Source of the DNA: Novibacillus thermophilus
GTDB taxonomy: Bacteria > Bacillota > Bacilli > Thermoactinomycetales > Novibacillaceae
Assembly (NCBI RefSeq): GCF_002005165.1
Contig: NZ_CP019699.1
Span: forward strand, 1,054,001-1,118,000
Direction of reading: 5' to 3'
DNA: 64,000 nucleotides
Numbering within the stretch: position 1 is the first letter of the stretch; every line of letters starts with the position of its first letter. The notes under the pieces are model-generated. The model saw only the letters and a program-made list of their open reading frames with translations. It was not told the DNA's origin and made no database searches. This document shows positions 39,962 to 49,420 of the stretch, piece after piece. The translations under genes and the position numbers were made by a program.

Positions 39962-40492
39962 ATGGGATGGGTGGATGCGGTGAAGAGACTGATACCGAAA
40001 AAGTTCGTCAAAAGTGTATACGATATCGATTTTAACGAGTTGCAACATCGCGGGTTTAAAGCCATTATTTTGGATTTGGACAACACACTCATCGAAACGG
40101 ACAAAATGGATGTCACACCGGAGCTGATGCATTGGCTAAAGCAACTGGAATCGATGGGGTTCCGGGTCATGATTGTGTCGAACAACACGAAAACCCGCGT
40201 GGCGACATTTGCCAATATGCTTCAGGTTCCTTACATACACGCAGCGAAAAAACCGTTTTACTCCTCTTTTCAAAAAGCGTTGCACCACTTAGAAGCGACC
40301 CCGGAAGAAACGGTCATCGTCGGAGATCAGCTGTTGACAGACGTGTTGGGCGGAAACAAAGCCGGACTGTATACGATTTTGGTCGTTCCCATTTCAGAAC
40401 GCGAGGGGTTTTGGACAAAAGTCAACCGCACGTTTGAAAAGCTGGTGTTCATGTGGATGGATTTACGCGGTATTAAACGCTGGGAGGAATGA
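39962..40492 (+). CDS. yqeG: YqeG family HAD-type phosphatase
   Basis: The 176-residue protein has HAD motif I DLDNTLIETD, motif II VSNNTK and motif III/IV IVGDQLLTDVLGGNKAG. It matches YqeG of Bacillus. Physiological substrate is not firmly known. Starts at TTG 39950, ATG 39962 or GTG 39980 are possible; ATG is used. It overlaps yqeH and opens the yqeG-yqeH-aroE-nadD operon. Confidence 0.88.
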   Translation: MGWVDAVKRLIPKKFVKSVYDIDFNELQHRGFKAIILDLDNTLIETDKMDVTPELMHWLKQLESMGFRVMIVSNNTKTRVATFANMLQVPYIHAAKKPFYSSFQKALHHLEATPEETVIVGDQLLTDVLGGNKAGLYTILVVPISEREGFWTKVNRTFEKLVFMWMDLRGIKRWEE

Positions 40493-41598
40493 TGTTGTCG
40501 AAAGAGACACGGTATTGTGCCGGGTGTGGTGTTCCGATTCAGACGGAAGACCCGCAACGTTCAGGCTATGTCCCGCCAGAAGCGCTTGAGCGTGAGCATT
40601 TAGTTTGCAGGCGCTGTCACCGTATCCGCCATTACAACGAGGTTGGGAAAACTGAGCGGACGGCGGACGATTTTCGTACAGTGCTACAGGAACTCACGAC
40701 GCAGGAAGCTCTCGTGGTACACATTGTGGACATCTTTGATTTAGAGGGTAGCTGGATTCCTGAATTGTCCCGGTACATCGGCGACAATCCGCTACTCCTT
40801 GTGGCGAACAAAGTGGACTTGCTTCCCCAGTCAGTGAGGCCGGAAAAAATCGAGAGGTGGCTTGCACAATTTGTTAAAGGGCGGAAAACAGATCCGGTCG
40901 ACATCGTCCTGTGCAGTGTTAAGATGAACCTGAATGTCGAACGAGTGGTGGAGAAAATAGAGGAATACCGGAACGGACGGGACGTGTACATCGTCGGGGC
41001 CACCAATGTCGGAAAATCATCGTTCATCAACCGGTTGCTGCAACAGTACGGAGACGGTGAAGGGGATGAAATCACGACGTCGTACTACCCCGGGACAACA
41101 CTCGACGCGATACGCATTCCTTTGGACGACAACCGGGAAATTGTCGATACGCCGGGCATTGTCAACGAAGACCGCTTGAGCGAACGGGTGTCACCTGACG
41201 AACTGCGTCTGATCGTGCCGAAAACGGTCATTCACCCGAAAGTGTACCAGCTTAATGACGGACAGACGCTTTTTTTTGGCGGCTTAGGCCGGCTTGACTT
41301 CAAACGGGGGCCCAGGCAGCCGTTTGTCTGTTACATGGCGAAAGACTTGTACATACACCGGACCAAAACGGAACGGGCCGATTCGCTTTATGCGGAACAC
41401 GTGGGGAAGATGTTGTCACCCCCTTTTGAAAAAGGCACACTTCCGCCGATGTGGAAGCAGTCTTTCCATGTGAGAGGGGAGAAGACGGACATCGTCATTT
41501 CCGGCCTCGGCTGGGTGACATGTCGGGGAGATGCGGCCGAACTGGACGTTTACGCCCCGAAGGGGATCACAGTCTCGCTGCGACCGGCGTTGATATGA
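40492..41598 (+). CDS. yqeH: Ribosome biogenesis GTPase YqeH
   Basis: A 368-residue circularly permuted GTPase. The N-terminal zinc finger (CAGCGVP, CRRCHRIRHYNE) is followed by motifs in permuted order: NKVDLLP (G4), then GATNVGKSSFINRL (G1), DTPGI (G3). It helps 30S subunit assembly. Three starts (40489, 40492, 40495) follow GGGAGG; the middle ATG has acceptable spacing. It overlaps the yqeG stop. Confidence 0.93.
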   Translation: MLSKETRYCAGCGVPIQTEDPQRSGYVPPEALEREHLVCRRCHRIRHYNEVGKTERTADDFRTVLQELTTQEALVVHIVDIFDLEGSWIPELSRYIGDNPLLLVANKVDLLPQSVRPEKIERWLAQFVKGRKTDPVDIVLCSVKMNLNVERVVEKIEEYRNGRDVYIVGATNVGKSSFINRLLQQYGDGEGDEITTSYYPGTTLDAIRIPLDDNREIVDTPGIVNEDRLSERVSPDELRLIVPKTVIHPKVYQLNDGQTLFFGGLGRLDFKRGPRQPFVCYMAKDLYIHRTKTERADSLYAEHVGKMLSPPFEKGTLPPMWKQSFHVRGEKTDIVISGLGWVTCRGDAAELDVYAPKGITVSLRPALI

Positions 41599-41641
41599 GG
41601 ACGTCGCGAAAAAGAATGTTCTTATCGAGGGGAGAACTTAA

Positions 41642-42478
41642 ATGGAAATCGGAACACACACGCGCCTTTTGGGTGTCATGGGACATCCTGTTGCCCACTC
41701 GAAATCGCCACTCATGCACAACAGGGCGTTAGAAAGTCAAAAGCTCCCGTATACGTACTTGGCGTTTGATGTGCGCCCGGAAGAGCTACCGCAGGCGGTA
41801 AACGGAATGCGCGCCCTCGGCGCTCGAGGGTGGAACGTGACGATACCTCACAAAGTGGCCATCATGGCCCTATTGGATGAAGTGAACGATGAGGCCCGTC
41901 GAATCGGGGCGGTCAATACGGTTGTGAATGACGGCGGCAAACTGATCGGGATGAATACTGACGGGGCCGGGTATTTGAGATCACTCGAAGTAGAAACAGG
42001 TCTTCGTCTGGAAGAACAGCGCGTGCTCATTCTCGGGGCGGGAGGCGCCGCAAGGGGCGTTGCCTACGCGTTGGCGCAGTCAGGCGTTCAGAGTGTCGTC
42101 ATCGCCAATCGGACTGTGGCAAAAGCCGAACAGCTCCGTTCACTCCTGCAACACCTGACGGACGTCAAAGCGGTTCCTTTGGCAGAGATTGAGAAGTGGA
42201 TAGATGATCGGACGTTGATCGTCAACACCACATCGGTCGGGATGCATCCCCACGTCGAGGAGACACCTATCCCAGGAGAGTTGTTGCCGGAAGGGGCCAT
42301 CGTCAGTGATTTAATCTACAATCCGATGAAAACGACGTTACTGAGACAGGCAGAAGGCCGGGGCTGTGTCATACACAACGGATTCGGCATGTTTGTCCAC
42401 CAAGGGGCGCTAGCTTACGAACAGTGGACAGGGGTTCAACCTCCGCTGGACGTCATGCGCCAGGCGGTATCTACGTAG
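41642..42478 (+). CDS. aroE: Shikimate dehydrogenase
   Basis: The 278-residue enzyme shows LLGVMGHPVAHSKSPLMHN, WNVTIPHKVA with the catalytic Lys, GAVNTVV, NTDGAGY with the catalytic Asp, the NADP loop LGAGGAARGVAYAL and GFGMFVHQGALAYEQW. It reduces 3-dehydroshikimate with NADPH. ATG at 41642 follows GAGGGGAG. Confidence 0.95.
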   Translation: MEIGTHTRLLGVMGHPVAHSKSPLMHNRALESQKLPYTYLAFDVRPEELPQAVNGMRALGARGWNVTIPHKVAIMALLDEVNDEARRIGAVNTVVNDGGKLIGMNTDGAGYLRSLEVETGLRLEEQRVLILGAGGAARGVAYALAQSGVQSVVIANRTVAKAEQLRSLLQHLTDVKAVPLAEIEKWIDDRTLIVNTTSVGMHPHVEETPIPGELLPEGAIVSDLIYNPMKTTLLRQAEGRGCVIHNGFGMFVHQGALAYEQWTGVQPPLDVMRQAVST

Positions 42479-42493
42479 ACAAGGAGTATGAAG

Positions 42494-43075
42494 ATGCGGA
42501 TCGGAATTATGGGAGGAACGTTTGACCCCATTCACTTCGGCCACTTAATTGCGGCAGAGCGAGTGAGAGACGAACTACCCTTAGATTACGTGTGGTTCAT
42601 GCCGGCAGCAGAGCCGCCTCACAAACACAGCCGCACCGTTGCAGACCCGATTCACAGGTTGAGGATGGTGGAGAAGGCAGTGGTCGATCATCCGAAATTT
42701 TGCGTGTCGAAACTGGAGTTCGAGCGGCAAGGTACATCGTACACCGCTGAGACGATGTCCATTTTGCAGAAGCGCTACCCCGAGCATGAATTCTACTTTA
42801 TCGTCGGTGCTGATATGGTTCACGACCTTCCAAATTGGTATCGTATCCAACAGTTGATCCAAGACGTGCAGTTTGTCGGATTAAACCGTCCAGGCTACGG
42901 CAGACCCGAACTTCCTGATGCCATTGCCAAGCGGGTTCGTTACGTCTCAATGCCGTCGATCGGGATTACGTCGACTGACATTCGCAGGAAAAGGGCGGCA
43001 GGGAAATCTGTGAGGTATCTCGTTCCCGAGGGCGTGCGGGAATATATGGAGGCTAATCGGTTGTATGAAACGTGA
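42494..43075 (+). CDS. nadD: Nicotinate-nucleotide adenylyltransferase
   Basis: The 193-residue protein begins MRIGIMGGTFDPIHFGHLIA, the nucleotidyltransferase signature with HFGH, and ends with GITSTDIRRKRAAGKSVRYL, the ISSTxIR-type motif. It makes deamido-NAD from nicotinate mononucleotide. The second ATG (42494) is preferred over 42488 because AAGGAG then lies 7 bases upstream. It overlaps yqeK by 11 bp. The yhbY-type gene yqeI usually found before nadD is absent. Confidence 0.94.
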   Translation: MRIGIMGGTFDPIHFGHLIAAERVRDELPLDYVWFMPAAEPPHKHSRTVADPIHRLRMVEKAVVDHPKFCVSKLEFERQGTSYTAETMSILQKRYPEHEFYFIVGADMVHDLPNWYRIQQLIQDVQFVGLNRPGYGRPELPDAIAKRVRYVSMPSIGITSTDIRRKRAAGKSVRYLVPEGVREYMEANRLYET

Positions 43076-43628
43076 AAAACTGTTGACCATTGTAAAAAGT
43101 GAATTAGATGAGAGCCGGTACCGGCATACGCTTCGCGTGGCAGAAACGGCCGTTCAGCTGGCTCACCGTTTCGGGGCCGATCCAGAGAAGGCTGACGTGG
43201 CAGCCCTTTTACACGATTACAGTAAGTGCTGGCCGACAGACAAGCAGCGCCAGTGGATCGTGGAACACAAGATAGGGTATGATTTATTGCAGCACAGTCC
43301 AGCCTTGTGGCACGCTTTTGTCGGTGCGGAAGCCGTTCGTGAGCATTTGGGCGTAGAAGATGAGGATATTCTCAACGCCATCCGCTATCACACGTCCGGG
43401 CGTCCGAATATGTCCGTACTGGAAAAGGTGGTCTGTTTAGCCGATTATATCGAACCTGGGCGCGATTTTCCAGGAGTTCAGGAAGTGAGGGAACTGGCAG
43501 ACCATGATCTGGACGGCGCCCTTTACCGTTCGCTGAATAACACGTTGATGCTGCTGATAAAAAATAACCGTAAACTGTACCCGTTGACGGTTGAGGCGAG
43601 GAACGATTTGTTAAAGGAGGAGTCGTGA
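43065..43628 (+). CDS. yqeK: YqeK HD-domain hydrolase (Ap4A hydrolase type)
   Basis: The 187-residue HD-domain protein has RYRHTLRVAETA, ALLHDYSKC (the HD pair), HSPALWHAFVGAE and RYHTSGRPNMS, all metal-ligand regions of the YqeK family, which hydrolyses diadenosine tetraphosphate symmetrically. It overlaps nadD and rsfS, so it is translated as part of the operon. Confidence 0.92.
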   Translation: MKREKLLTIVKSELDESRYRHTLRVAETAVQLAHRFGADPEKADVAALLHDYSKCWPTDKQRQWIVEHKIGYDLLQHSPALWHAFVGAEAVREHLGVEDEDILNAIRYHTSGRPNMSVLEKVVCLADYIEPGRDFPGVQEVRELADHDLDGALYRSLNNTLMLLIKNNRKLYPLTVEARNDLLKEES

Positions 43629-43972
43629 CGTTGGATTTAGTGGAAGTGGCGAAGTTGGCTGTACAAGCTGCGGAAGAAAAAAAGGCCGTTCGGCCCGTCA
43701 TTTTAGACATTCAAGGTCTTTCCGTCATCGCAGACTACTTTGTCATTGCAAGCGGACATTCGGAAAAACAAGTTCAATCTATTGCCACTGGTGTGAAAGA
43801 CAGTTTAGAGGAAGCAGGCGTACACGTGAGAGGGGTCGAAGGTTATGACCAGGGGCGCTGGGTGTTGATCGATGCCGGCGATGTCGTGATTCACATCTTT
43901 CACCGTGACGAGCGCGATTTCTACGATTTGGAACGTCTGTGGGGCGACGCCAAAACGGTTGGAGTTCAATGA
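43625..43972 (+). CDS. rsfS: Ribosomal silencing factor RsfS
   Basis: The 115-residue protein (VILDIQGLSVIADYFVIASG, then GYDQGRWVLIDAGDVVIHIFHRDERDFYDLERLWGDA motifs) is RsfS/Iojap, which binds L14 of the 50S subunit and prevents subunit joining in starvation. GTG at 43625 follows GGAGGAG and overlaps yqeK by 4 bp. Confidence 0.94.
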   Translation: MTLDLVEVAKLAVQAAEEKKAVRPVILDIQGLSVIADYFVIASGHSEKQVQSIATGVKDSLEEAGVHVRGVEGYDQGRWVLIDAGDVVIHIFHRDERDFYDLERLWGDAKTVGVQ

Positions 43973-43976
43973 GGCG

Positions 43977-44741
43977 ATGGGACGTGAAAACTATCGGCAT
44001 TTGGCCAGTGTATACGATCGGCTGATGGAAAGCGCTCCGTACGACAGGTGGCTGCAGTGGACGGAAGCACAGTGGAGTCGAATGGGGGTACAACCAAGGA
44101 CAGTGGTGGACTTGGCCTGCGGTACGGGTACGCTGACGTGGAGGTTGGTCAAAACAGGCCGGACTGTCATCGGGGTGGACCGCTCCGCAGACATGCTGGC
44201 CGTCGCCGCTGGTAAAGAGGGACTGCGTCACGGCGCTGGATCGGCTGTCCAGTGGCTGGAACAAGACATGCGCGAACTCATCCTCCCCAGACAGGCAGAT
44301 GCTGTCGTCTGTTTTTGCGACAGCCTCAACTATTTGTTGACGGAAGAAGACTGGAAAAGAGCGTTTGAGGCAGTGCATAAGGGGCTCGCTCCGAAGGGTG
44401 TTTTTTTGTTTGACATTCACAGCCCCTACAAAATCGCGGACGTGTTGGGTGACCAGCTGTTTGCGTGGGAAGAGGCGGACGTGTACTGTGTCTTGAACAA
44501 TCAGTTCGACCACGAATGCGGCATCGTCAACCAAGCGTTGACGTTCTTTGTTGAACAAAGGGACGGCAAATATGATCGGTTTGACGAGTGGCACCGGCAG
44601 AGGACGTTCCCTGTACACACAGTCGTAAAGTGGCTGGAGGAAACCGGATTTTCCGTTCAATCAGTCAGCGCTGACTTTGAAATAGAGGGCGAACCGAAAG
44701 AGAACAGTGAGCGGCTGTTTTTCGCGGCGCAAAAGCGCTGA
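43977..44741 (+). CDS. yqeM: SAM-dependent methyltransferase (YqeM-like)
   Basis: A 254-residue class I methyltransferase: YDRLMESAPYDRWLQW, then motif I VVDLACGTGTLTWRL, motif II GVDRSADMLAVA, and VVCFCDSLNYLL. The position after rsfS matches yqeM. The substrate is unknown. ATG at 43977 with GAGG just upstream is used although the frame is open to 43905. Confidence 0.85.
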   Translation: MGRENYRHLASVYDRLMESAPYDRWLQWTEAQWSRMGVQPRTVVDLACGTGTLTWRLVKTGRTVIGVDRSADMLAVAAGKEGLRHGAGSAVQWLEQDMRELILPRQADAVVCFCDSLNYLLTEEDWKRAFEAVHKGLAPKGVFLFDIHSPYKIADVLGDQLFAWEEADVYCVLNNQFDHECGIVNQALTFFVEQRDGKYDRFDEWHRQRTFPVHTVVKWLEETGFSVQSVSADFEIEGEPKENSERLFFAAQKR

Positions 44742-44799
44742 GGGATACTTGTTATAAGAGGGGGCTCCTAGTATCTCACACTCGGATCGGAAAAAAGAG

Positions 44800-44829
44800 T
44801 TGACACAGCCAGGGCCGTTTGCATATAAT
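44800..44829 (+). promoter_or_regulatory. Sigma-A promoter of leuS
   Basis: TTGACA (44800-44805) and TATAAT (44824-44829) with 18 bp spacing, both perfect hexamers. It is placed just before the T-box leader. Confidence 0.85.
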
Positions 44830-44835
44830 CAGTAT

Positions 44836-45110
44836 GAAATACGCGGAAAAGTGTTATCGACGATGCCGGGGAGCAGTAGGTTGTATTAAATGTTCAGAGA
44901 GTCGGCGGTGGCTGCAAGCCGACGTTGCACACAATCGAACTCGCCCCGTAAGTCGCAGAGGGGAACCGAGTACCTTCTGCCGTTCTGATCCCCGTTACCG
45001 GATATTTGAGTGAGTATCTGTTAAAGCTGGTACTAAATAGGGTGGTACCGCGGGAGAATGGTCAACAACCTCTCGTCCCTAGTGATGACACTTGGGGTGG
45101 GAGGTTTCAT
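44836..45110 (+). promoter_or_regulatory. T-box leader (leucine type)
   Basis: The leader carries the T-box sequence AGGGTGGTACCGCG at 45040-45053 and a terminator CCTCTCGTCCCTA...TGGGGTGGGAGG followed by TTT at about 45069-45108. The stem I region has GAACTC near 44939, giving specifier CTC for leucine. Uncharged tRNA-Leu would stabilise the antiterminator and allow leuS transcription. Confidence 0.93.
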
Positions 45111-45158
45111 ATTTGGGAGTAATTTTTCATTACGTGCAGTTCCAAGGAGGAATGGGTC

Positions 45159-47621
45159 ATGACTCAAGGGTACAATCCACACCAAATTGAACACAAATGG
45201 CAGCAGATCTGGGGCGAGCGCCACATCTACCGAACGGTCGAAGAAAGTGACAAACCGAAATTTTACACATTAGAACAATTTCCCTATCCGTCAGGAAAAC
45301 TGCACATGGGACACATGCGCGTCTACTCCATCGGGGATGTAATCGCCCGCTTTAAACGGATGAACGGCTACAGGGTCTTGCACCCGATGGGGTGGGATGC
45401 GTTCGGACTGCCGGCAGAAAACGCAGCGATCAAAAACAACGTACACCCGGCGAAATGGACGATGGACAACATTGCGCACATGAAGGAGCAGCAAAACCAG
45501 CTGGGTGTCAGTTACGACTGGGACCGTGAAGTGACGACGTGCCAACCTGACTACTACCGGTTCACCCAGTGGCTGTTTTTACTCTTTTACGAGCGCGGTT
45601 TGGCTTACCGGAAAAAGGCGGCAGTCAATTGGTGTCCGGGCTGCCAGACTGTGTTAGCCAACGAACAGGTGGAAGATGGGCGCTGCTGGCGATGCGATAC
45701 AGTGGTGGAGAAGAAAGAGCTTGAGCAGTGGTTTTTTCGCATTACCGAGTATGCCGACCGCTTGCTGCATGACCTCGACAAGCTCGACGAGTGGCCGGAA
45801 AAAGTGAAAACCATGCAGCGCAACTGGATCGGCCGCAGTGAAGGGACGAACGTCACGTTCACAATCCCGGAATTGAATGATGCTCCCGTAACGGTATTTA
45901 CCACCCGACCCGACACACTGTTCGGCGTCACGTACATGGTGTTGGCACCGGAACATCCCCTCGTCGAACAAGTGATTCGCGGAAAGGCGCAAGAGAGACA
46001 GATCCGGGAATTTATCGCGCGCATGCGGAACGAATCGGAAATGTCCCGAACGTCCGCTGATGCCGAAAAAGTTGGTTACTTTACAGGCGCGTATGCGAAG
46101 CACCCGCTGACGGGAGAAGAAGTGCCGATTTGGGTGGCCAATTACGTGTTGATGGATTACGGAACAGGTGCCGTCATGGGGGTCCCGGCTCACGACGAAC
46201 GCGACTTTGCCTTTGCGAAGAAGTACCACCTGCCGATTCGCAAAGTGATCGACCGCCCTGGGGATCCACTCGGTGAGCCGTTGTCCGAAGCGTACGTCGA
46301 AGACGGTGTCCTCGTCAATTCCGGCCAGTTTAACGGTATGCCGAACCGCAAAGCGATTGTGGAAATCAGCAAAGCGTTGGAAAGTCAAGGCAAAGGAGAG
46401 CGTACTGTCACGTACAAGTTGCGGGACTGGCTCATATCCCGGCAGCGTTACTGGGGAGCCCCGATTCCAATCATCTACTGTGACGCGTGTGGCACAGTCC
46501 CTGTACCGAAAGAACAGTTGCCCGTTCTGTTGCCGGAAGATGTCACTTTTGACGGACGCAGCAACCCGCTGACAACGTCCCCTTCTTTTGTTGACACAAC
46601 GTGTCCCCGCTGCGGTCAGCCGGCACGGCGGGAGACGGACACGATGGATACGTTCATCGATTCCTCTTGGTACTACTTGCGCTATACAGACCCACACAAT
46701 GAAGAAAAGCCGTTTTCCAAGGAAATGGCGGACAAGTGGATGCAAGTGGACGAGTACATCGGCGGGATTGAACACGCCATTTTGCACCTCTTGTACTCGC
46801 GGTTCTTTACCAAAGTCCTGTACGACGCCGGGATGGTGTCGACGGACGAGCCGTTTAAAAGTTTGCTGACGCAAGGCATGGTGTTGAAAGACGGCGCCAA
46901 AATGTCGAAATCGAAGGGAAATGTCGTCAGTCCCGATGAGATAATCGAGCAGTACGGTGCGGACACAGGGCGACTGTTCATTCTGTTTGCCGCTCCGCCG
47001 GATCGCGATTTGGAGTGGAGTGATTCCGGCGTGGAAGGCAGCTACCGGTTTTTAAACCGCGTGTGGCGGGTCGTGGGTGAACACAAACACATATTTGAAG
47101 ACAGGCCCCAGGCTGAACCAGACGTTGACAAAGAGAGCAAGGCGCTCAACCGAACTTTGCACTACACGATCAAGAAAGTGACGGAAGATGTCGGGACGCG
47201 CTACAACTTTAACACGGCGATCAGTGCGATCATGGAGCTCGTCAACGCAGTACAAAGTTATCCGCAGACGGCCGATCGGGGGACTTTGGCCGATGCAATT
47301 GAACATATCGTATTGCTGTTGGCGCCGTTTACGCCACACATCGCCGAGGAACTGTGGCAACAGATCGGCCATAGGGACAGCGTACACGAGCAGGCGTGGC
47401 CGACTTTTGACGAAGCGGCCCTCGCCCTGGACGAGGTCGAGCTCGCTGTACAGGTAAACGGCAAAGTGCGCGACAAGCTTACTGTGCCGGCAGGCGCTGA
47501 CAATAAAGAAGTGGAAGAGATGGCACTGGCGCGGTCCAAAGTACAGCAGCAGTTAAACGGCAAAACGGTGCACAAAGTCATTGTCGTCCCGAAGAAGCTG
47601 GTGAACATTGTGGCGAAGTAA
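45159..47621 (+). CDS. leuS: Leucyl-tRNA synthetase
   Basis: An 820-residue class I synthetase. The HIGH equivalent is [16 protein letters not shown] (residues about 43-55). A CP1 editing domain includes [20 protein letters not shown] and [15 protein letters not shown]. The KMSKS loop is [17 protein letters not shown], and [16 protein letters not shown] lies before it. The C-terminal anticodon domain ends [18 protein letters not shown] at 45159 follows AAGGAGGAATGG. It is controlled by the T-box. Confidence 0.97.
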   Translation: MTQGYNPHQIEHKWQQIWGERHIYRTVEESDKPKFYTLEQFPYPSGKLHMGHMRVYSIGDVIARFKRMNGYRVLHPMGWDAFGLPAENAAIKNNVHPAKWTMDNIAHMKEQQNQLGVSYDWDREVTTCQPDYYRFTQWLFLLFYERGLAYRKKAAVNWCPGCQTVLANEQVEDGRCWRCDTVVEKKELEQWFFRITEYADRLLHDLDKLDEWPEKVKTMQRNWIGRSEGTNVTFTIPELNDAPVTVFTTRPDTLFGVTYMVLAPEHPLVEQVIRGKAQERQIREFIARMRNESEMSRTSADAEKVGYFTGAYAKHPLTGEEVPIWVANYVLMDYGTGAVMGVPAHDERDFAFAKKYHLPIRKVIDRPGDPLGEPLSEAYVEDGVLVNSGQFNGMPNRKAIVEISKALESQGKGERTVTYKLRDWLISRQRYWGAPIPIIYCDACGTVPVPKEQLPVLLPEDVTFDGRSNPLTTSPSFVDTTCPRCGQPARRETDTMDTFIDSSWYYLRYTDPHNEEKPFSKEMADKWMQVDEYIGGIEHAILHLLYSRFFTKVLYDAGMVSTDEPFKSLLTQGMVLKDGAKMSKSKGNVVSPDEIIEQYGADTGRLFILFAAPPDRDLEWSDSGVEGSYRFLNRVWRVVGEHKHIFEDRPQAEPDVDKESKALNRTLHYTIKKVTEDVGTRYNFNTAISAIMELVNAVQSYPQTADRGTLADAIEHIVLLLAPFTPHIAEELWQQIGHRDSVHEQAWPTFDEAALALDEVELAVQVNGKVRDKLTVPAGADNKEVEEMALARSKVQQQLNGKTVHKVIVVPKKLVNIVAK

Positions 47622-47644
47622 GGTGAATTACCATCACTGAAGCC

Positions 47645-47684
47645 CCCCTTTTCGCGAACGAAAGTCGCGAAAAGGGGTTTTTTT
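47645..47684 (+). terminator. leuS terminator
   Basis: CCCCTTTTCGCGA (47645-47657) pairs with TCGCGAAAAGGGG (47665-47677), a 13-bp stem followed by seven T. Confidence 0.92.
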
Positions 47685-47722
47685 GCCGATATACAATCGT
47701 AGAGAGGTTTATTCAGTGGCTT

Positions 47723-48553
47723 TTAGGTGTGCTCGTAAAACATGCGCTGCACGTGTTGCAAGTCTTTTTCGTGTTTGTGTTGGGTCATGTGAAATAACTG
47801 TTGAAAAACGGTCCCCAACTCCTGATCTAGTACGTTTAAACCGTCACGAGTCACACCTCCCGGAACCGCGACGCGCTCCTGTAATGATTCCAGGCTAAAC
47901 CCGCCTTCTGTCAACAGTTTCCCAACGCCGAGAATCATTTCGTTCACGAGGGAAACGGCGGTTTCTCGTGGGATGCCGGCCACGTCACTGGCTGATTCGG
48001 CAAAGCGCTGCATGAGTAAGCAGAGAAAGGCGGGGGCACAACTGGCGAGATCCGAGGAAACGCGTACGTGGGCTTCATTGATTTCAATGGGACGGCTGAT
48101 GTGGCGAAACAAACGGAAAAGCGTTTTCCGATCGTCTGACGTGAGGCGGGAACCGAACATGACCAAAGCCGCTCCACAAAGCACTGAGTTTGTAATACTG
48201 GGGACGACTTTCGCAACTTTTGCCGGAATGCGCTCTTCTATGTCGCGGATCAAGACCGGACTGGTGATGGAGATGACGAGGTGCTCCGGCTGGACCACAT
48301 CCTGGATGTCGTCCAGGACGTTTCCGTATTCAAGCGGTTTGACACAGATCAATATGATCTCGCTGTTTTCGACGAGGGTCCTATTGTTTGGGGCAATGTG
48401 TATGCCCGGATGTCGTGCTGCCAGTTGACGCGCTTTTGCATGGGTACGGTTGTAAATGAAGATGTCGTCCGTTCCCAAGGCACCAGCTTTTAGAAATGCT
48501 TCGATCAGGATTTGTCCCATGTTTCCGGTCCCGATAAATCCAATTTTCGCCAA
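47723..48553 (-). CDS. comER: ComER (pyrroline-5-carboxylate reductase-like)
   Basis: The 276-residue protein has the NAD(P)-binding start KIGFIGTGNMGQILIEAFLK, then VVPSITNSVLCGAALVMFGS and TRDGLNVLDQELG, as in ProC-like proteins. It is divergent from comEA as in Bacillus, which identifies ComER. Its role in competence or sporulation timing is not well defined. Confidence 0.88.
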   Translation of the reverse strand: MAKIGFIGTGNMGQILIEAFLKAGALGTDDIFIYNRTHAKARQLAARHPGIHIAPNNRTLVENSEIILICVKPLEYGNVLDDIQDVVQPEHLVISITSPVLIRDIEERIPAKVAKVVPSITNSVLCGAALVMFGSRLTSDDRKTLFRLFRHISRPIEINEAHVRVSSDLASCAPAFLCLLMQRFAESASDVAGIPRETAVSLVNEMILGVGKLLTEGGFSLESLQERVAVPGGVTRDGLNVLDQELGTVFQQLFHMTQHKHEKDLQHVQRMFYEHT

Positions 48554-48688
48554 GCGAAATCCCTCCAGTCGTCAACGTGTCATTTATTTAGCCTATGACG
48601 GAGGTGAGGCAAATACGACAGAGGATAAACATTCAGTTTTTGGAGGCGGAGGAGTTTGGCAAATTGACGGGAAAGAGGGGGAAGATCG

Positions 48689-49315
48689 TTGTTTCAAACG
48701 TGGTCGAACAGGGAGATAAAACTGATGGCAGTCGCGCTCGTTTGCGTGATTTTGCTTCTCAGCACACTCATGTACTTTCTGTTTACAGACCGGGCTGAAA
48801 GTACGGAGGAAATTCCGTTAGGCGACGACCTGCCAGACGGTGGATTCGTGGAAAAGAAAGAGGAGGCGGCAGATGAACCTACGGAAATCGTCGTCGATGT
48901 CAAAGGAGCGGTGAAGCAACCGGGGATTTACCGTTTGCCTCCTGACTCCCGCCTTTATCAAGCCATCGAAGCTGCCGGAGGAGCCACTGACGAAGCGAAC
49001 ACGGACCAACTCAATCTGGCTGACTTTTTGATAGACGGAATGGCGGTCATCGTTCCCCGCGAGGGCGAGGAGCTGCATGACACGACACAGGGAACGGGAG
49101 GGGAACCTCACACAGGAACCGGGAAAGTGAACATTAACCGGGCCTCTGAAGCGGAGTTGCAGACGTTGAGCGGTATAGGGCCGACCAAGGCGGCCGCCAT
49201 TGTAAAGGACCGGGAGGAGAACGGGCCTTTTAAAACGGTGGACGATCTGACACGCGTAAGCGGGATCGGAGATAAAACGTTGGAAAACATAAAAGACGAC
49301 ATAACCGTTCGCTAG
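48689..49315 (+). CDS. comEA: ComEA, competence DNA receptor
   Basis: The 208-residue protein has an N-terminal membrane anchor (VALVCVILLLSTLMYFLF, residues 14-31). An SLBB domain follows (VDVKGAVKQPGIYRLPPDSR, about 68-130), then a C-terminal double helix-hairpin-helix (VNINRASEAELQTLSGIGPT, VSGIGDKTLENIKDDI). It binds incoming DNA outside the membrane for ComEC. TTG at 48689 follows GAGGGGGAAG. Confidence 0.93.
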   Translation: MFQTWSNREIKLMAVALVCVILLLSTLMYFLFTDRAESTEEIPLGDDLPDGGFVEKKEEAADEPTEIVVDVKGAVKQPGIYRLPPDSRLYQAIEAAGGATDEANTDQLNLADFLIDGMAVIVPREGEELHDTTQGTGGEPHTGTGKVNINRASEAELQTLSGIGPTKAAAIVKDREENGPFKTVDDLTRVSGIGDKTLENIKDDITVR

Positions 49316-49420
49316 AAGAAGGGAGCGAGCTTCGTTATACTGGAGATATCTGTCGCTTTGGGTGGGCAAGTCACCCACACGTGCTTGGAAAAATAAAAAT
49401 GGTGGACAGGGGGTGGGGAG

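Noticed and set aside
43779-44660. Leftward open frame (293 codons) opposite the methyltransferase
   Set aside because: It is a shadow of rsfS and the methyltransferase gene, which are both well supported.
45654-46874. Long leftward open frame (406 codons) opposite leuS
   Set aside because: It is antisense to a highly conserved synthetase gene in high-GC sequence and its product has no recognisable protein features.
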